Origin: Blastomyces gilchristii SLH14081
Taxonomy: Eukaryota; Ascomycota; Eurotiomycetes; Onygenales; Ajellomycetaceae
Assembly (NCBI RefSeq): GCF_000003855.2
Contig: NW_003101663.1
Span: 932,363-952,171 of the forward strand
Length of the DNA stretch: 19,809 bases
Direction: 5' to 3'
Both the position numbers and the translations under genes were made by a program. Below are positions 18,337 to 19,809 of this stretch, piece by piece; position 1 is the stretch's first letter; each line of letters opens with the position of its first letter. The notes under the pieces were generated by a model. That model was not told the origin of the DNA. It saw nothing but the letters and a program-made list of their open reading frames with translations, and did not search any database.

Positions 18337-19809
18337 CTTATCAGAATTTACAGTATAAAAGTCATGTCTCAGCTTCTGTAGATATCTTATCTACTCAGAT
18401 CATTCTTAAGTGAACTTATTCATCTTATCAGAATATTCTTATTATTGAATCTTGAATCAGAGTTTATAATCTTATTTCTCTGAGTTAATAATCTCTTTAA
18501 TCTGATATTCTCTTTCACTCTCTAGTACTTTATAAACAGAGTGATGAGTCACAGAATTCTCTTCTGAAAATTTCTTATATTTGTAAAGTAAAGAGACATG
18601 AAAAATATTATATATCTGTAACTCAGATAACAGTTTTAATCTATAGAACTGTAAGCTAACTTTCTTCATAATCTTATAAGACTCTATCTGTAAGAGATTC
18701 AACTTCTTACTAGATCTTTATATAATAATGTTTTCTAGACTTAACTAGACTCTATTATCTTTCTTAAAACTCTTTATAATATACTTAAAGTCATAGTATC
18801 TCTTCTGATACTCTTGAGTCTTTCTTAAGAATTTATAAGCTTTCTTTCAGATCTTCTAAATTCTCTCAGCTCACTTACAAGTATTATCACACTCTATAGT
18901 ATACTCTCACAGATCTATCAAGATTATTCATGAATAAGTCTCAGTGAGTATCTCAAAGAGAGTTTTATCTATACTAACATGCTTTGAGTTGTTATATATA
19001 AACTCTGTATATAATAATCAATACACTCAGTCATTCTGATTGTAATTAATAAAGTATTACAGATACTGTTTTAATATACTTATCAGATATTCTATCTGAT
19101 CATCTGTCTATTAATGAAAAGCTATACTTAAATCTTATAAGATTTTTAGTATAGTTATCAGATCAGATCAGAACTCTTCTATAAAGATTAATTCTCTATC
19201 TAAGACAATATTTACAGATAATTCATGCAATCAGATCACATTGTAGATAAAGATATAAGTCAAATTCTTTAACTTTAAGTTCTTGTAAGTGAGTATAAAG
19301 TGTGCTATCTTGATAAAGTAATTCACTATTATCAGCATACTGTTAAAACAGACATTATATATATTCTTGCTTTCAGAGAGGCTTATAAGAGTATTCATTT
19401 CTAGCTGTTCTCAAGATTTCTATAAGATGAGTAGAGAAGTAAGTTCTTTATATAGTCTGAACTGTACTATTTATAAATTCTGATAAATAGTATAAGAATT
19501 CACTATCTTCTTTATAAGTTCTCACATCTTCAGTCAGAAGTATTTTTTTATAAGTAACTCATGAGTTCTAGTATCTATAAAATGATCTGTTAAAGAAGAG
19601 TCATGATATCTTTTAATAAGTTCTATATATAGAAACTCATTTACAGACATATAAATCTGACTCTCTCTTTATAAGAGATTATTAAGTCTCTTTAATTCTT
19701 TATTTCTGCAGAATGATCTCTGCTGTAAGCGGTTTCTGAATATACTAAGGATATTCATTCTTCAGTATAGTCAGACAATCTGAATAGAAGTCTATAAAAA
19801 CTTATACTC
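18337..19809 (-). pseudogene. Gypsy pol remnant: integrase and chromodomain (copy B)
   Basis: On the minus strand the integrase region runs from the right edge. The first catalytic Asp is again Asn (MNT, Asn at 19393-19395), the second Asp is kept in LDRE (19198-19200), and the TDDQIE Glu block follows. Around 19040 the T-run has three T where copy A has four, so integrase and chromodomain stay in one frame here. An open piece at 18472-18702 covers the SYKIMKKV segment, NIFHVSLL and the chromodomain start REYQIKEII. Elsewhere there are many stops. It is a dead remnant, somewhat better framed than copy A. Confidence 0.85.

Larger units (their letters stand above)
16244..19809 (-). mobile_element. 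Ty3/gypsy retrotransposon, copy B, incomplete
   Basis: Read on the minus strand, it matches gypsy A from just before integrase (19809, equal to about 8190 in A) to the end of the chromodomain region (18337). It then continues for about 2 kb of unrecognised sequence down to 16244, where a TG/CA-type end meets LINE copy 2. RT, RNase H and gag lie beyond the right edge. It interrupts LINE copy 2 and is therefore younger than that insertion. Confidence 0.8.

Noticed and set aside
1..19809. TGA read as Trp (mitochondrial or alternative code)
   Set aside because: TAA and TAG stops also interrupt the frames, catalytic residues are mutated, and the elements are nuclear retrotransposon types. Mutation of TGG explains it better.

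Overview
The window looks like an AT-rich, transposon-filled block of a filamentous ascomycete genome that has been through RIP-like (repeat-induced point mutation) C-to-T decay. I find no intact host gene, no rRNA and no CRISPR array. Almost everything can be assigned to two element families: a Tad1-like non-LTR retrotransposon (LINE; ORF1 with zinc knuckles, ORF2 with APE-type endonuclease and reverse transcriptase) and a Ty3/gypsy retrotransposon whose integrase carries a chromodomain-like tail. The organism is inferred from these families and the mutation pattern; I cannot name a species.

Layout: (1) 1-5578, LINE copy 1 on the minus strand, nearly full length at its 5' side, 3' end off the left edge. 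(2) 5579-9664, gypsy copy A on the plus strand, from a gag zinc-knuckle remnant through RT, RNase H, integrase and chromodomain; no 5' LTR, because LINE copy 1 abuts gag. (3) 9665-10375, a 5'-truncated LINE 3' end with an open C-terminal ORF2 frame, a 3' UTR and an (AAT)6 tail. (4) 10376-11080, unassigned spacer with a GC-rich tRNA/SINE-like segment and two hairpins. (5) 11081-16231, LINE copy 2 on the plus strand, complete at its 5' end and broken off inside the RT domain. (6) 16244-19809, gypsy copy B on the minus strand, running off the right edge, with a candidate LTR end at the junction.

The two LINE copies therefore form an inverted repeat of about 5 kb around a 5.5 kb spacer, and the gypsy copies form a second inverted pair (8190-9664 against 18337-19809). 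The junctions between LINE and gypsy differ on the two sides, which indicates independent nested insertions and not one inverted segmental duplication.

Nothing here is expected to make a working protein, apart from an open but partial 110-codon ORF2 tail at 9665-9997. Both LINE ORF1 copies are exactly 540 codons including the stop, and the ORF2 frames stay colinear, so decay is almost purely by substitution. The most informative feature is the mutation signature: GG/CC and CG dinucleotides are nearly absent outside a few islands, while CA/TG and CT/AG are plentiful. This explains why Trp codons have mostly become TGA and why catalytic Asp codons that follow a G became Asn. The spared GC-rich islands (5096-5578, 11081-11290, 10610-10675, 16244-16290) mark element ends or low-copy segments.
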